Assembly: GCA_000437595.1 (NCBI GenBank) | Contig: FR899849.1 | Coordinates: 81,828 to 119,286 of the forward strand | DNA: 37,459 nucleotides | Reading direction: 5' to 3' | Origin: Faecalibacterium sp. CAG:74 | Lineage (GTDB): Bacteria; Bacillota; Clostridia; Christensenellales; Aristaeellaceae | Shown here: piece after piece, positions 15,629 to 23,941 of the stretch | Numbering within the stretch: the stretch's first letter is position 1 | How the letters are laid out: every line of letters starts with the position of its first letter | Position numbers and translations under genes: made by a program | The notes under the pieces: model-generated | What the model saw: the letters and a program-made list of their open reading frames with translations, nothing else | The model's database searches: none | Told to the model about the DNA's origin: nothing

Positions 15629-16798
15629 ATGGAGAAGCATCCCGTCGCGCTGATTCCGATTGCCACTTATGATCAAGCTGCGGTGGATACCGCTGTTTTG
15701 CAGGGCGTTGATTTGCTCGGCGGCATTGCCCGCTTTGTGCAGCCCGAAGAGCGCGTTCTGCTCAAGCCGAATCTGCTCTCCCGCGCCCTGCCGCAGAAGG
15801 CGATTACGACGCACCCGGCTGTCTTCTCCGCCGTCTGCCGCCTGCTGCACGAAAGCGGCTATACGCATTTGTCTTACGGCGACAGCCCCGGCAACCCGAC
15901 CACCTCGCCCGACAAGGCGGCGCAGGCATCCGGCATTGCGGAGGTCGCTGTGCGCTACGGCGTAGAAATGGCGGATTTCTTCTCCGGCAGTGTCGTTCCC
16001 TTCCCCGACGGACACACGGCAAAGTCGTTTTACCTCTGCAAGGGCGTGCAGGATGCCGACGCGATGATCAACATCTGCAAGATGAAAACCCACGCGCTGG
16101 AGCGCATCACGGGCGCAGTCAAAAATCTGTACGGCTGCATCACCGGGGTCAACAAGGCGGCTGGACACGCCGCGTACCCCGACAGCTGGGTTTTCGCGGA
16201 TATGCTGACCGACCTGCACCGCTGCGTCCGCCCGCGCCTGCACATCATGGACGGCATCATCGCGATGGAAGGCAACGGCCCGACCTCCGGCACGCCGATT
16301 GCGATGAATGTGCTGCTCTTCTCCGCCGACCCCGTTGCGCTGGACACGGTGTATGCCGCGCTCATCCACCTCGACCCGGCGACTGTCCCCACCTGCGTGC
16401 GCGGCGCGAAGGGCGGCATCGGCGTGATGGACGAAGGGCTGATTGACGTGCTGACGCCGGACGGGGTGCTGACGGTATCGCAGGCGCGGGAAAAGTACGG
16501 CAATGCGCAGTTTGACGTGTTCCGCGGCACGATGAAGAAGGGCCTATTGCCGAAGCTGATGCCGCTGCTGCCGTTTTTGCAGCACCGCCCGAAGGTGGAT
16601 TTGAAGAAGTGCATTGGCTGCGGGGTGTGTCAGGAGGCATGCCCTGTGCCGGAGAAGGCGGTGCACAGCGGGCATGGGAAGAAAGCGAAATACGACTACA
16701 AAAAGTGTATTCGGTGCTATTGCTGTCAGGAGATGTGCCCGGCGAAGGCGATTTCGGTGTATCGCAGCCCTTTGAATAAATTGCTGGGTGGAAAATAA
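15629..16798 (+). CDS. DUF362 protein with two [4Fe-4S] ferredoxin clusters
   Basis: A 389-residue protein. The DUF362 domain spans about 1-300 (VLLKPNLLSRALPQKAITTHPAV, YGDSPGNPT, CKMKTHALERITGAVKNLYGCITG, DGIIAMEGNGPTSGTP). The C-terminal 68 residues hold eight cysteines in two C-x2-C-x2-C-x3-C sets (328-338 and 360-370), a 2[4Fe-4S] ferredoxin. DUF362-ferredoxin proteins are common in anaerobes; their redox partner and reaction are not established. Start ATG 15629 has AAGGAGG 9 bases upstream. Stand-alone gene followed immediately by repeat copy C. Confidence 0.9.
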   Translation: MEKHPVALIPIATYDQAAVDTAVLQGVDLLGGIARFVQPEERVLLKPNLLSRALPQKAITTHPAVFSAVCRLLHESGYTHLSYGDSPGNPTTSPDKAAQASGIAEVAVRYGVEMADFFSGSVVPFPDGHTAKSFYLCKGVQDADAMINICKMKTHALERITGAVKNLYGCITGVNKAAGHAAYPDSWVFADMLTDLHRCVRPRLHIMDGIIAMEGNGPTSGTPIAMNVLLFSADPVALDTVYAALIHLDPATVPTCVRGAKGGIGVMDEGLIDVLTPDGVLTVSQAREKYGNAQFDVFRGTMKKGLLPKLMPLLPFLQHRPKVDLKKCIGCGVCQEACPVPEKAVHSGHGKKAKYDYKKCIRCYCCQEMCPAKAISVYRSPLNKLLGGK

Positions 16799-17016
16799 AA
16801 AGCCACTTAACCCAAGGTGAAGGGAAAAGCGACCAAGTATGGCTGCAAAAAAAGGGTCAAGGGGGGACTTCGTCCCTTTTCGTCTGCCCCTTGCAGGGTC
16901 AAGGGGCGGAGCTCCCTTGTGGGGTTTGGGGCAACGCCCCAACTGTTTTTCGGGCGCTCAACTCAAAGGAAACAGTCAACAAAGGCGCAGGCAGCGAAGC
17001 GTCCCTGCCAGTAACT
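16799..17016 (+). repeat. Hairpin repeat family 1, copy C (truncated)
   Basis: Begins directly after the DUF362 stop codon and follows copy B in order: CACTTAACCCAAGG, GGGAAAAGCGACCAAG, AAGGGTCAAGGGG, TGGGGTTTGGGGCAACGCCC, GGCGCAGGCAGCGAAGCGTC. It stops after CCCTGCCAGTAACT, lacking the distal third seen in copies A and B. Confidence 0.75.
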
Positions 17017-17049
17017 AAGAAACCTTCCAAGTACAGTTCAAGTAACATG

Positions 17050-17100
17050 GGAGGCGACCGCCGAAGGAGTCCAGAGGGCGATCGGAAAGCCCTCTGGAAC
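17050..17100 (+). repeat. Hairpin repeat family 2, truncated copy
   Basis: GGCGACCGCCGAAGGAGTCC followed by CAGAGGGC-GATCGGAAA-GCCCTCTG. It is inverted relative to the copy at 17164-17240; its outer part (GGAGTCCAGAGG) also resembles family 3. Confidence 0.65.
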
Positions 17101-17163
17101 TATGCTAACGACCAGTTTGATAGAAAAATCAACTCTGGCTATTCAAAAAAGCTGACATTTTTC

Positions 17164-17240
17164 ATTCTTGCAGGAGATTTCGCCTCTGCGGAGGCGACCA
17201 AAGGGCTTTCCGATCGCCCTTTGGAAACCTTCGGGTCGCC
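17164..17240 (-). repeat. Hairpin repeat family 2, copy 2
   Basis: Nearly identical to 6232-6305: TTCTTGCAGGAGATTTCGCC, GCCTCTGCGGAGGC hairpin, CAAAGGGC-TTTCCGATC-GCCCTTTG, GAAACCTTCGG. With copy C and the truncated copy it makes up most of the 548-bp gap between the DUF362 gene and clpC; 17241-17305 shows nothing recognisable. Confidence 0.72.
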
Positions 17241-17306
17241 ACTACCGGAGTTGACTTTTATCGGAGCAAGGGAACTCGCGCCTATGGAGGCAACAAATAT
17301 AAATAG

Positions 17307-17345
17307 CGGGGTGTCAGGAGAATCAACCTCCCGGCACCCCGTTTT
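17307..17345. terminator. Terminator of clpC (possibly bidirectional)
   Basis: CGGGGTGTCAGGAG (17307-17320) pairs imperfectly with CCTCCCGGCACCCCG (17327-17341). The clpC stop codon is 6 bp away. The T tract is better on the plus strand (GTTTTCTT) than on the minus strand. Confidence 0.6.
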
Positions 17346-17346
17346 C

Positions 17347-19836
17347 TTATGCTTCCTTCTCCACCGTAATCTTTCCATCTGCGACCTTCAGCCGCACGCG
17401 GTCGCCCAGCGCGATTTTGCCGCCCAGCAGCTCTTCGCTCAGCGTGTCCTCGACCGTGCGCTGAATCAGCCGGCGCAGCGGACGCGCGCCAAACTTCACG
17501 TCGTAGCCCTCGCGCGCCAGCTTCTCCACCACCTCGTCATCCCACGTCAGGGCGATTGCGCGCTCCTTCAGGCGGCTTGCAACCTGCCCCAGCATCATGC
17601 CCGCAATCGCGCGGATTTCCACTTCCGTCAGCGGATGGAACACAATCAGTTCATCCACACGGTTGATGAATTCGGGGCGGAACACGTCCTTCACCGCTTT
17701 CATCACGGCGTCCTTCATGGCGTTGTAGTTCGTCGCGTCCGCCAGCGCCTTCGAGCCGAAGCCCATCGCGCGCCCTTCGCCGATGTCGTGTGCGCCCGCG
17801 TTCGAGGTCATGACGATAATCGTGTTCTTGAACGACACCGTGCGCCCCGTGTTGTCGGTCAGGCGGCCGTCCTCCAGAATTTGCAGCAGGATGTTGAACA
17901 CATCCGGGTGCGCCTTCTCCACCTCATCCAGCAGGACGACGGAATACGGCTTGCGGCGGACGGCTTCGGTCAGCTGACCGCCCTCCTCGTAGCCGACGTA
18001 GCCGGGCGGCGAACCGACAAGCCGCGAGGTCGTGTGCTTCTCCATATACTCGCTCATGTCCACGCGGATGACGGCACTCTCGTCGCCAAACATCGCTTCG
18101 CCCAGCGCACGGCACAGTTCCGTTTTGCCCACGCCCGTCGGGCCTAAGAAGATGAAACTGCCAATCGGGCGCTTCGGGTCTTTCAGGCCGGCGCGGGCGC
18201 GGCGAATCGCGCGGGAAATTGCGCTGATGGCTTCGTCCTGCCCAATCACGCGCGCGTGCAGCACATCCTCCAAGTGGAGCAGACGTTCCTTCTCGCTCTG
18301 CGTCATTTTCGTCACCGGAATGCCTGTCCAGCCGGAGACAATCGCCGCCACGTCGTCCTCCGACACGGACAGCTCCACCTTCGGCTTGCCCTCGTTCCAC
18401 GCTTCGCGCTTCTGGTCGATTTCGGCCTTCAGGCAGCGTTCCTCGTCGCGCAGGCGGGCGGCAGTTTCGTAGTCCTGATGCGCAATGGCTTCCTTCTTGT
18501 CCGCCAGCACTTTCTCCAGCGCCAGCTCCTGCTTGCGCACGTCCGGCGGCGCGGTGTACGCCTGAATGCGCACGCGCGAACACGCCTCGTCCATCAGGTC
18601 AATCGCCTTGTCGGGCAGATAGCGGTCGGCAATGTAGCGGTCGGAGAGGGTGACGGCGGCTTCGAGCGCCTCATCGGTGATGTGCAGCTGATGGTGCTTT
18701 TCGTACCGTTCGCGCAGACCATGCAGGATGGCGAGTGTCTCCTCGGTCGTCGGTTCACCGACATGCACAGGCTGGAAGCGGCGCTCCAGCGCGGCATCCT
18801 TCTCGATGTGCTTGCGGTACTCGTCCAGCGTCGTCGCGCCGATGCACTGCAATTCGCCGCGCGCCAAAGCGGGTTTCAGGATATTCGCCGCGTCCAGCGA
18901 CCCTTCCGCAGAACCCGCGCCGACGATGGTGTGCATTTCGTCGATGAACAGCAGTACGTCGCCCGCCTTCTGAATCTCGGACAGGACGTTCTTGAGCCGT
19001 TCCTCGAACTCGCCGCGGTACTTGCTGCCCGCGACCATACTGCCGATATCCAGCGACACAACGCGCTTGCCCATCAGCATATCCGGCACATTACCCGCCA
19101 CGATGCGCTGCGCAAGCCCCTCTACCACCGCGCTCTTGCCCACGCCCGGTTCGCCAATCAGCACGGGATTGTTCTTCGTGCGGCGAATCAGGATCTGAAT
19201 CAGGCGGGTGATTTCGGTGTCGCGGCCGATGACGGGGTCAAGCTCGTCATTCTCGGCACAGCGGGTGAGGTCGCGGCCGTACTGCGCAAGGGCGCTCTGG
19301 TCATCCTTGCGGCGAGGCGGGGGCATCTGCGGCACTTGCTGGCGGTTATCGCCATTGCCATCGCCCATCGCGGCAAACGGCGGTGTGGGTGTTTCCGCCT
19401 TGCGCTGGCGGATGCGCGCCAGCAGCTCTTCGCGCGCTTCCGATGCGTCCACGCCCCGGTGCGCCAGCAGCTCCGCCGCCTTGCAGTTCGGATTTGCCAG
19501 AATCCCCAGCCACATATGCTCCGTGCCGACGTACAGCTGCCCCAGACGGCGGCTCTCGATGATGCTGCCGTCCAGCACCCGGCGCGCACGCGGCGTCATC
19601 TGCACCGGTCCATGCCCCGGATGCAAACTGACCTCATCGTCGATTTGGTCAAGCACCTGCTTCACGTCTTCCTTCTGGATATGGCGCGTCACGCTTTCCG
19701 GCGCTTCGCCCACGTCCAGCAGGCCATACAGGAAGTGCAGCGTGCCCACATACGGCTGCCCCTCCCTTGTCGCGCATTCCTGTGCCGTCATCAGCACCTG
19801 CTGTGCGCGCTTCGTAAACTGTCCGAATATTGCCAT
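17347..19836 (-). CDS. clpC: ATP-dependent Clp protease ATP-binding subunit ClpC
   Basis: An 829-residue class I Hsp100 AAA+ unfoldase that feeds substrates to ClpP. Seen: two Clp_N repeats (about 1-145), first AAA+ module with Walker A GEPGVGKS (228-235) and Walker B LLFIDEMH, a UVR-like middle segment (EKVLADKKEAIAHQDYETAA), second module with GPTGVGKT, VRVDMSEYME and VGYEEGGQLTEAVRR. Start ATG 19836 has AAGGAG 8 bases upstream; the ATG two codons earlier is too close. Unlike many Firmicutes it is not in a ctsR-mcsA-mcsB-clpC operon, and I see no clear CtsR heptad repeat upstream. A family 3 hairpin block sits directly before the ribosome site. Confidence 0.96.
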   Translation of the reverse strand: MAIFGQFTKRAQQVLMTAQECATREGQPYVGTLHFLYGLLDVGEAPESVTRHIQKEDVKQVLDQIDDEVSLHPGHGPVQMTPRARRVLDGSIIESRRLGQLYVGTEHMWLGILANPNCKAAELLAHRGVDASEAREELLARIRQRKAETPTPPFAAMGDGNGDNRQQVPQMPPPRRKDDQSALAQYGRDLTRCAENDELDPVIGRDTEITRLIQILIRRTKNNPVLIGEPGVGKSAVVEGLAQRIVAGNVPDMLMGKRVVSLDIGSMVAGSKYRGEFEERLKNVLSEIQKAGDVLLFIDEMHTIVGAGSAEGSLDAANILKPALARGELQCIGATTLDEYRKHIEKDAALERRFQPVHVGEPTTEETLAILHGLRERYEKHHQLHITDEALEAAVTLSDRYIADRYLPDKAIDLMDEACSRVRIQAYTAPPDVRKQELALEKVLADKKEAIAHQDYETAARLRDEERCLKAEIDQKREAWNEGKPKVELSVSEDDVAAIVSGWTGIPVTKMTQSEKERLLHLEDVLHARVIGQDEAISAISRAIRRARAGLKDPKRPIGSFIFLGPTGVGKTELCRALGEAMFGDESAVIRVDMSEYMEKHTTSRLVGSPPGYVGYEEGGQLTEAVRRKPYSVVLLDEVEKAHPDVFNILLQILEDGRLTDNTGRTVSFKNTIIVMTSNAGAHDIGEGRAMGFGSKALADATNYNAMKDAVMKAVKDVFRPEFINRVDELIVFHPLTEVEIRAIAGMMLGQVASRLKERAIALTWDDEVVEKLAREGYDVKFGARPLRRLIQRTVEDTLSEELLGGKIALGDRVRLKVADGKITVEKEA

Positions 19837-19857
19837 TCTCATCTCTCCTTCAGTACG

Positions 19858-19918
19858 AAAGGGAGGCGCCAGAGGCTCTGCCTCTGGACTCCGGCAGGGG
19901 CGCTGCCCCTGCACCCTG
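19858..19918 (+). repeat. Hairpin repeat family 3, second copy
   Basis: GGAGGCGCCAGAGGCTCTGC continues as CTCTGGACTCCGGCAGGGG and GGGGC-GCT-GCCCC; the first 35 bases match the minus strand of 1876-1910. It occupies the presumed 5' leader of clpC. The rest of the divergent gap (19919-20054) has no promoter I would defend for clpC or ftsW. Confidence 0.7.
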
Positions 19919-20054
19919 CGTGCACACTACCATACTTGTATTGGCGTGTTGCTTATTTTTATGGTTACAAAACGCTTTCCGCACAATACCTTTCTATGAT
20001 AATCAGATTTTCGCGCCAGAAGGCGCCTATTTCATTTTTTGCGAGGTGATTTCC

Positions 20055-21314
20055 TTGGCGCGTGACCGCCGGCGCGGGTGTGAAAAGCAGAAAGACCCCG
20101 GACGCTCTTTGTCGCGGGCGGTCTCGATTTTCTACATCAGCGCATTCTGCCTTCTGTTCCTGCGCGATTACCAATGGCAGGCGCTCGCACTCGCCGTCGC
20201 CGTACCGCTGGCGAGCGCGTTCACGACTGGCTTCCTGCCGCGGCTCTTCCCGGTGGATAAGCTGCTGCTGTCGCTGACCAACTTCCTGTGCGCGCTGGGG
20301 CTGCTCGTCCTCTACGACACCAACCCGACGTATGCCTACCACCAGTCCATCTACTATTTTGTCGGGCTGGCGGCGATGGTCGTGTGCATCTACCTCATCC
20401 GCGTCGGGCGCAGCTTCCGGCTGCTCGTGTGGCCGATGATGCTGCTCTCGCTCGTGCTGCTCGTCCTCCCGCTGTTCATCGGCAAGGAGACGTACGGCGC
20501 GAAAAACTGGTTCTATGTCGGCGGCATCTCCGTTCAGCCCAGCGAAATCGTCAAGCTGACGCTCATCATCGTCATCAGCCGATTCATGGCGGATCGGCGG
20601 CTGATTCCGTGGCTTGGCTTCTCTGTGGCATGTCTTGGCGTGCTGATGCTGCAAGCCGACCTCGGCACGGCGCTGCTATACTACGGCGTGGCGCTGATGC
20701 TCTATTTCGCTTCGTCCGGGAATCCGGTGCTGATGCTGTGCGGCATCGGCGGCGGCGTCGGCGCGGCGCTGCTGGGCTATCAGAAGTTTGCGCACGTCAA
20801 AAAGCGCGTCGCGATTTGGCTCGACCCGTGGAGCGACTACGACAACGCGGGCTATCAGCTCATTCAAAGCCTGATGGCAATTGCCAGCGGCGGCGTGTTA
20901 GGCGTCGGCTTGGGACTGGGCAGCCCGACGACGATTCCCGTTTACCACACGGACTTCATCTTCTCCGTCATCTGCGAGCAGTTCGGGATGCTGTTCGGCT
21001 CGTGCGTGCTGCTGATGTATGTTGCCATCATCTGGCGCGGCACATCCATCGCAATGGCGGCGCGCACCCGCTTCCACGGGCTGCTGGCAATGGGCTGCAC
21101 CGCCATGATTGGCTTGCAGACGTTCATCATCATCGGCGGGGTGATTAAGCTGATTCCGCTGACGGGCGTGACGATGCCGTTCGTCAGCTACGGCGGCACG
21201 TCGCTGGTGGCGTGTTTGTGCCTGATTGGGCTGATTCAGGGCGTTTCCAGCGTCAATGAGGATGATTTGGCGCGCGACGCGGACTTGGCGGATTACGGTG
21301 GAGGTGCGGCATGA
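20055..21314 (+). CDS. SEDS peptidoglycan polymerase (FtsW/RodA/SpoVE family)
   Basis: A 419-residue protein with about ten membrane helices. Family landmarks: TYGAKNWFYVGGISVQPSEIVKL, LQADLGTALLYYGVAL, DPWSDYDNAGYQLIQSLMAIASGG, TDFIFSVICEQFGM and LTGVTMPFVSYGGTSLVACL. It polymerises lipid II together with a class B PBP, here encoded by the next gene. Start chosen at TTG 20055 after GAGGTG; upstream extension would run through the hairpin repeat. It overlaps the PBP gene by 4 bases (ATGA), so they are translationally coupled. Which SEDS role (elongation or division) it has cannot be settled from sequence alone. Confidence 0.92.
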   Translation: MARDRRRGCEKQKDPGRSLSRAVSIFYISAFCLLFLRDYQWQALALAVAVPLASAFTTGFLPRLFPVDKLLLSLTNFLCALGLLVLYDTNPTYAYHQSIYYFVGLAAMVVCIYLIRVGRSFRLLVWPMMLLSLVLLVLPLFIGKETYGAKNWFYVGGISVQPSEIVKLTLIIVISRFMADRRLIPWLGFSVACLGVLMLQADLGTALLYYGVALMLYFASSGNPVLMLCGIGGGVGAALLGYQKFAHVKKRVAIWLDPWSDYDNAGYQLIQSLMAIASGGVLGVGLGLGSPTTIPVYHTDFIFSVICEQFGMLFGSCVLLMYVAIIWRGTSIAMAARTRFHGLLAMGCTAMIGLQTFIIIGGVIKLIPLTGVTMPFVSYGGTSLVACLCLIGLIQGVSSVNEDDLARDADLADYGGGAA

Positions 21315-22735
21315 AGCGGCAGCGGTTCAAATTCAAGCTCCTTGCGTTCTTCCTCTTCGCGCTTTTTGCCCTGCTCGGCACATACGGGATGCACTCGATC
21401 GCCCTCTACGGCAACCGCTGGTTCACCTACGCGAAAAATCCGCGTGTACGGGCGCAGAAGCAGAACGTTGTGCCGGGAGATATTCTCGACCGCAGCGGCG
21501 TGGTGCTGGCGACCTCTTCCGTCAGCGAGGACGGCACCGTCACCCGCGTTTATCAGTCGGATGAAGCTGCCCGCCGCGCCGTTGTGCACCTGCTGGGCGA
21601 TTCCGACGGGCAGGTTGCCAACGGGGTTGAAAGTTTTCAAACGGCGTACCTCTACGGCTTCCAGACCGGGATTTGGGAGCGGATTCAGGCGCTTGTGACC
21701 GGACAGAAGCGCCACGGCGACAACGTAACCTTGACCGTGGACAGTTCCCTCTGCACAACGATTCTGCAATCCTTCCAGCGGCGTGCGCCCGGCAAATCCG
21801 GCGCGGCGGTCGTGATGAACTACAAGACAGGCGAAGTGCTGGGGATGGTCAGCCTGCCGACGTTCGACCCCATGAGCAGCAGCGCCGTGTCCGCCTCCTC
21901 CAACGCCTACTGGAACCGCGTCACGCAGAACCCCTACACGCCCGGCAGCACATTCAAACTTGTGACCGCCGCCGCGCAGCTCCGCGTGAACCCCTCCGCG
22001 CAGACGATGCAGGTCAACTGCACCGGCAATTTGACCGTAGACGGGCAGGTCATCCACGACTACGGCTCTGCCAGCCACGGCGCAATTGACCTGAAAACCG
22101 CGTTCATGCGCTCCTGCAACAACGCCTTTGCGCAGTACGCGCTGTCCATGGGCGACAAGGCACTGCGCGAAACGGCGGAATCCTTTGGCTTCAACGACAA
22201 CTTCCTTTTCCGCGACCTCGTTGTGGAGAACAGCGTCTATCCGACCACGGGCCGCAGCAATTTCAACATCGCCATGAGCGGCTTCGGGCAGTCCGCCATC
22301 ACCGCCACGCCGATGCACCTGTGCCTGCTCGCCGCCGCCGTCGCAAACAAGGGCGTGATGATGGAACCCGTGCTGATTGACCGCGTTGCCAGCCCGTCCG
22401 GCGTCACGCGCTATACCCGCTCCAGCCGTGTCTACCGCACGGTGATGACGGAGGGGCAAGCCGCGATTCTGGCGGAGTACATGCGCGCGGTCGTCACCAG
22501 CGGCACAGGCACACGTGCCGCCGTCAGCGGGATGATTATCTGCGGCAAAACCGGCAGCGCAGAAACATCGCTGAACGGGCGTGCCATCACGAACGGTCTG
22601 TTCATCGGCTTCGCACAGGATGTCCCCTACGCGCTGTGCGTCGTCGTCGAGGATATCGACGATGGTCAGGGCGGCGGCTCCACCGCTGCGCCGATTGCCC
22701 GCGATATCTTCGCGTACCTCAAAAACATGCAGTAA
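21311..22735 (+). CDS. Class B penicillin-binding protein (transpeptidase)
   Basis: A 474-residue protein with one N-terminal membrane anchor (LLAFFLFALFALLGTYG) and a short dimerisation region (PGDILDRSGVVLA). The transpeptidase domain has all three active-site motifs: S213-x-x-K216 (PGSTFKLV), S268-C-N270 and K413-T-G415 (CGKTGSAE). It cross-links peptidoglycan made by the SEDS partner encoded just upstream. Its length is on the short side, as in PbpA-type enzymes; it lacks PASTA domains. ATG 21311 overlaps the upstream stop codon; AGGTG lies 9 bases before. Terminator follows. Confidence 0.93.
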   Translation: MKRQRFKFKLLAFFLFALFALLGTYGMHSIALYGNRWFTYAKNPRVRAQKQNVVPGDILDRSGVVLATSSVSEDGTVTRVYQSDEAARRAVVHLLGDSDGQVANGVESFQTAYLYGFQTGIWERIQALVTGQKRHGDNVTLTVDSSLCTTILQSFQRRAPGKSGAAVVMNYKTGEVLGMVSLPTFDPMSSSAVSASSNAYWNRVTQNPYTPGSTFKLVTAAAQLRVNPSAQTMQVNCTGNLTVDGQVIHDYGSASHGAIDLKTAFMRSCNNAFAQYALSMGDKALRETAESFGFNDNFLFRDLVVENSVYPTTGRSNFNIAMSGFGQSAITATPMHLCLLAAAVANKGVMMEPVLIDRVASPSGVTRYTRSSRVYRTVMTEGQAAILAEYMRAVVTSGTGTRAAVSGMIICGKTGSAETSLNGRAITNGLFIGFAQDVPYALCVVVEDIDDGQGGGSTAAPIARDIFAYLKNMQ

Positions 22736-22738
22736 AAT

Positions 22739-22776
22739 AGCGTCGGACAGTTTTCATGGCTGTCCGACGCTTTTGA
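22739..22776. terminator. Terminator after the PBP gene
   Basis: Perfect 12-bp stem AGCGTCGGACAG / CTGTCCGACGCT (22739-22750, 22760-22771) followed by TTTG on the plus strand. It sits between convergent genes and may also serve the leftward SH3 cluster. Confidence 0.85.
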
Positions 22777-22777
22777 T

Positions 22778-23923
22778 TTACCCATTGCCCTCCCAGAGCC
22801 AGTCCTGCGGGATATAGCCAATCGCTTCTTCGCTGTTCATGATGATGTAGAACTCCCCTGACACGCCGATGAGGTAGTAGCTTTCCATGCTGTTCCAGCG
22901 CATCGTGTCCGCCGACAAGTCCGGCGCATCGAACACGCGGTATTCGTAGACAAATTCGTCCGCCCCATACTCCTGATGCTCGTCCTTGACAATCAACTGC
23001 GGGAACGCACACGCCACTTTGTCCATATCCGCGCCAAACGCCAGATAGTCCGTCAGCATCCAGCCAGAGAGGTCACACCCGATGGTGACATGCGCCCATT
23101 CGCCGCGGATTTCGTCCACATAGACAGGCGTTCGGTTGTAGAACTTGCCCAGCGATACCGACTTGCGGTCGGGTTTCTCGCGCAAATGCAGACGATCGGT
23201 CGGATTTGGGTTGTTGACAACCGCCCAGTTCGTGCGGTCAAGGTGCTGCACGGCTTCTTCATAGGTCGTCGGAAACTCCGCAAAGGGCAGGTCGGTCACG
23301 TCGGAATACGGGTGATTGCCATACACATAGCCATCGCTCGTGCAGGTGGTCAACGTGCCGTCATTGCAAATCGCGTGCGGTTCAATGATAAAATACACTT
23401 GCTCACCCCAGACCGAATGCAGCAGCATCTTCCCATCTTTCAGCGTAACGCGGTATTCAGCATAGTGTTCGCCCTCGATGAAAATTTCCGCCAGATTTCC
23501 CGCCGCGTTTGACGTTTGCAGCCAGAAATCCGTCCCGATGATTTTGCGGTACACCGCATACTGCCCGCCGTCCAACTCCGCCCAGCGCAGCACGTCGCCG
23601 TCCGCCGCACTGCGGGTGTGCATCACGATGACAGCTTCCGTCGCGTAGATTTCCACCAGTTCTTCGCCGCCGGTCAGCTCATCTGACACATACGGCAGCA
23701 GCGTCTCCGGAAGATTCATCGGCGTTCCAAGATAGGCGTTTTCAGCCGCTAATTCCTGCGCTTTCGCGGCGAATCCGTCCTTCACGGCAATGGGCACGGG
23801 CTGCTTGCCGTCCTCGGCGGGGAAAATCAGGAAGCCGGATTCGATGGCGTACGGGAGCTGGGCGGATTCAGCACACGCGGTGCTCATCAGCAGAAGCAAA
23901 AGCAGTGCAAGGATTCTTTTCAT
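22778..23923 (-). CDS. Secreted SH3-domain protein, paralogue A
   Basis: A 381-residue protein with an N-terminal signal peptide (MKRILALLLLLLMSTACAES; likely signal peptidase I site A-C-A|E, with an imperfect lipobox possible). A bacterial SH3 domain lies about 245-310: DRLHLREKPDRKSVSLGKFY, then VYVDEIRGEWAHVTIG. N-terminal landmark LPYVSDELTGGEELVEIY and C-terminal YIPQDWLWEGNG are shared with the next two genes. Third gene of a leftward tandem set. Bacterial SH3 domains usually bind peptidoglycan or other wall polymers; function unknown. ATG 23923 has AGAGGA 8 bases upstream. Confidence 0.85.
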   Translation of the reverse strand: MKRILALLLLLLMSTACAESAQLPYAIESGFLIFPAEDGKQPVPIAVKDGFAAKAQELAAENAYLGTPMNLPETLLPYVSDELTGGEELVEIYATEAVIVMHTRSAADGDVLRWAELDGGQYAVYRKIIGTDFWLQTSNAAGNLAEIFIEGEHYAEYRVTLKDGKMLLHSVWGEQVYFIIEPHAICNDGTLTTCTSDGYVYGNHPYSDVTDLPFAEFPTTYEEAVQHLDRTNWAVVNNPNPTDRLHLREKPDRKSVSLGKFYNRTPVYVDEIRGEWAHVTIGCDLSGWMLTDYLAFGADMDKVACAFPQLIVKDEHQEYGADEFVYEYRVFDAPDLSADTMRWNSMESYYLIGVSGEFYIIMNSEEAIGYIPQDWLWEGNG

Positions 23924-23941
23924 GCGGATTTTCCTCTTTCG

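Noticed and set aside
19830..20054. A longer N-terminus for the SEDS protein starting at 19830
   Set aside because: It would translate the family 3 hairpin block and overlap the clpC start; TTG 20055 has a proper ribosome site and fits family length.
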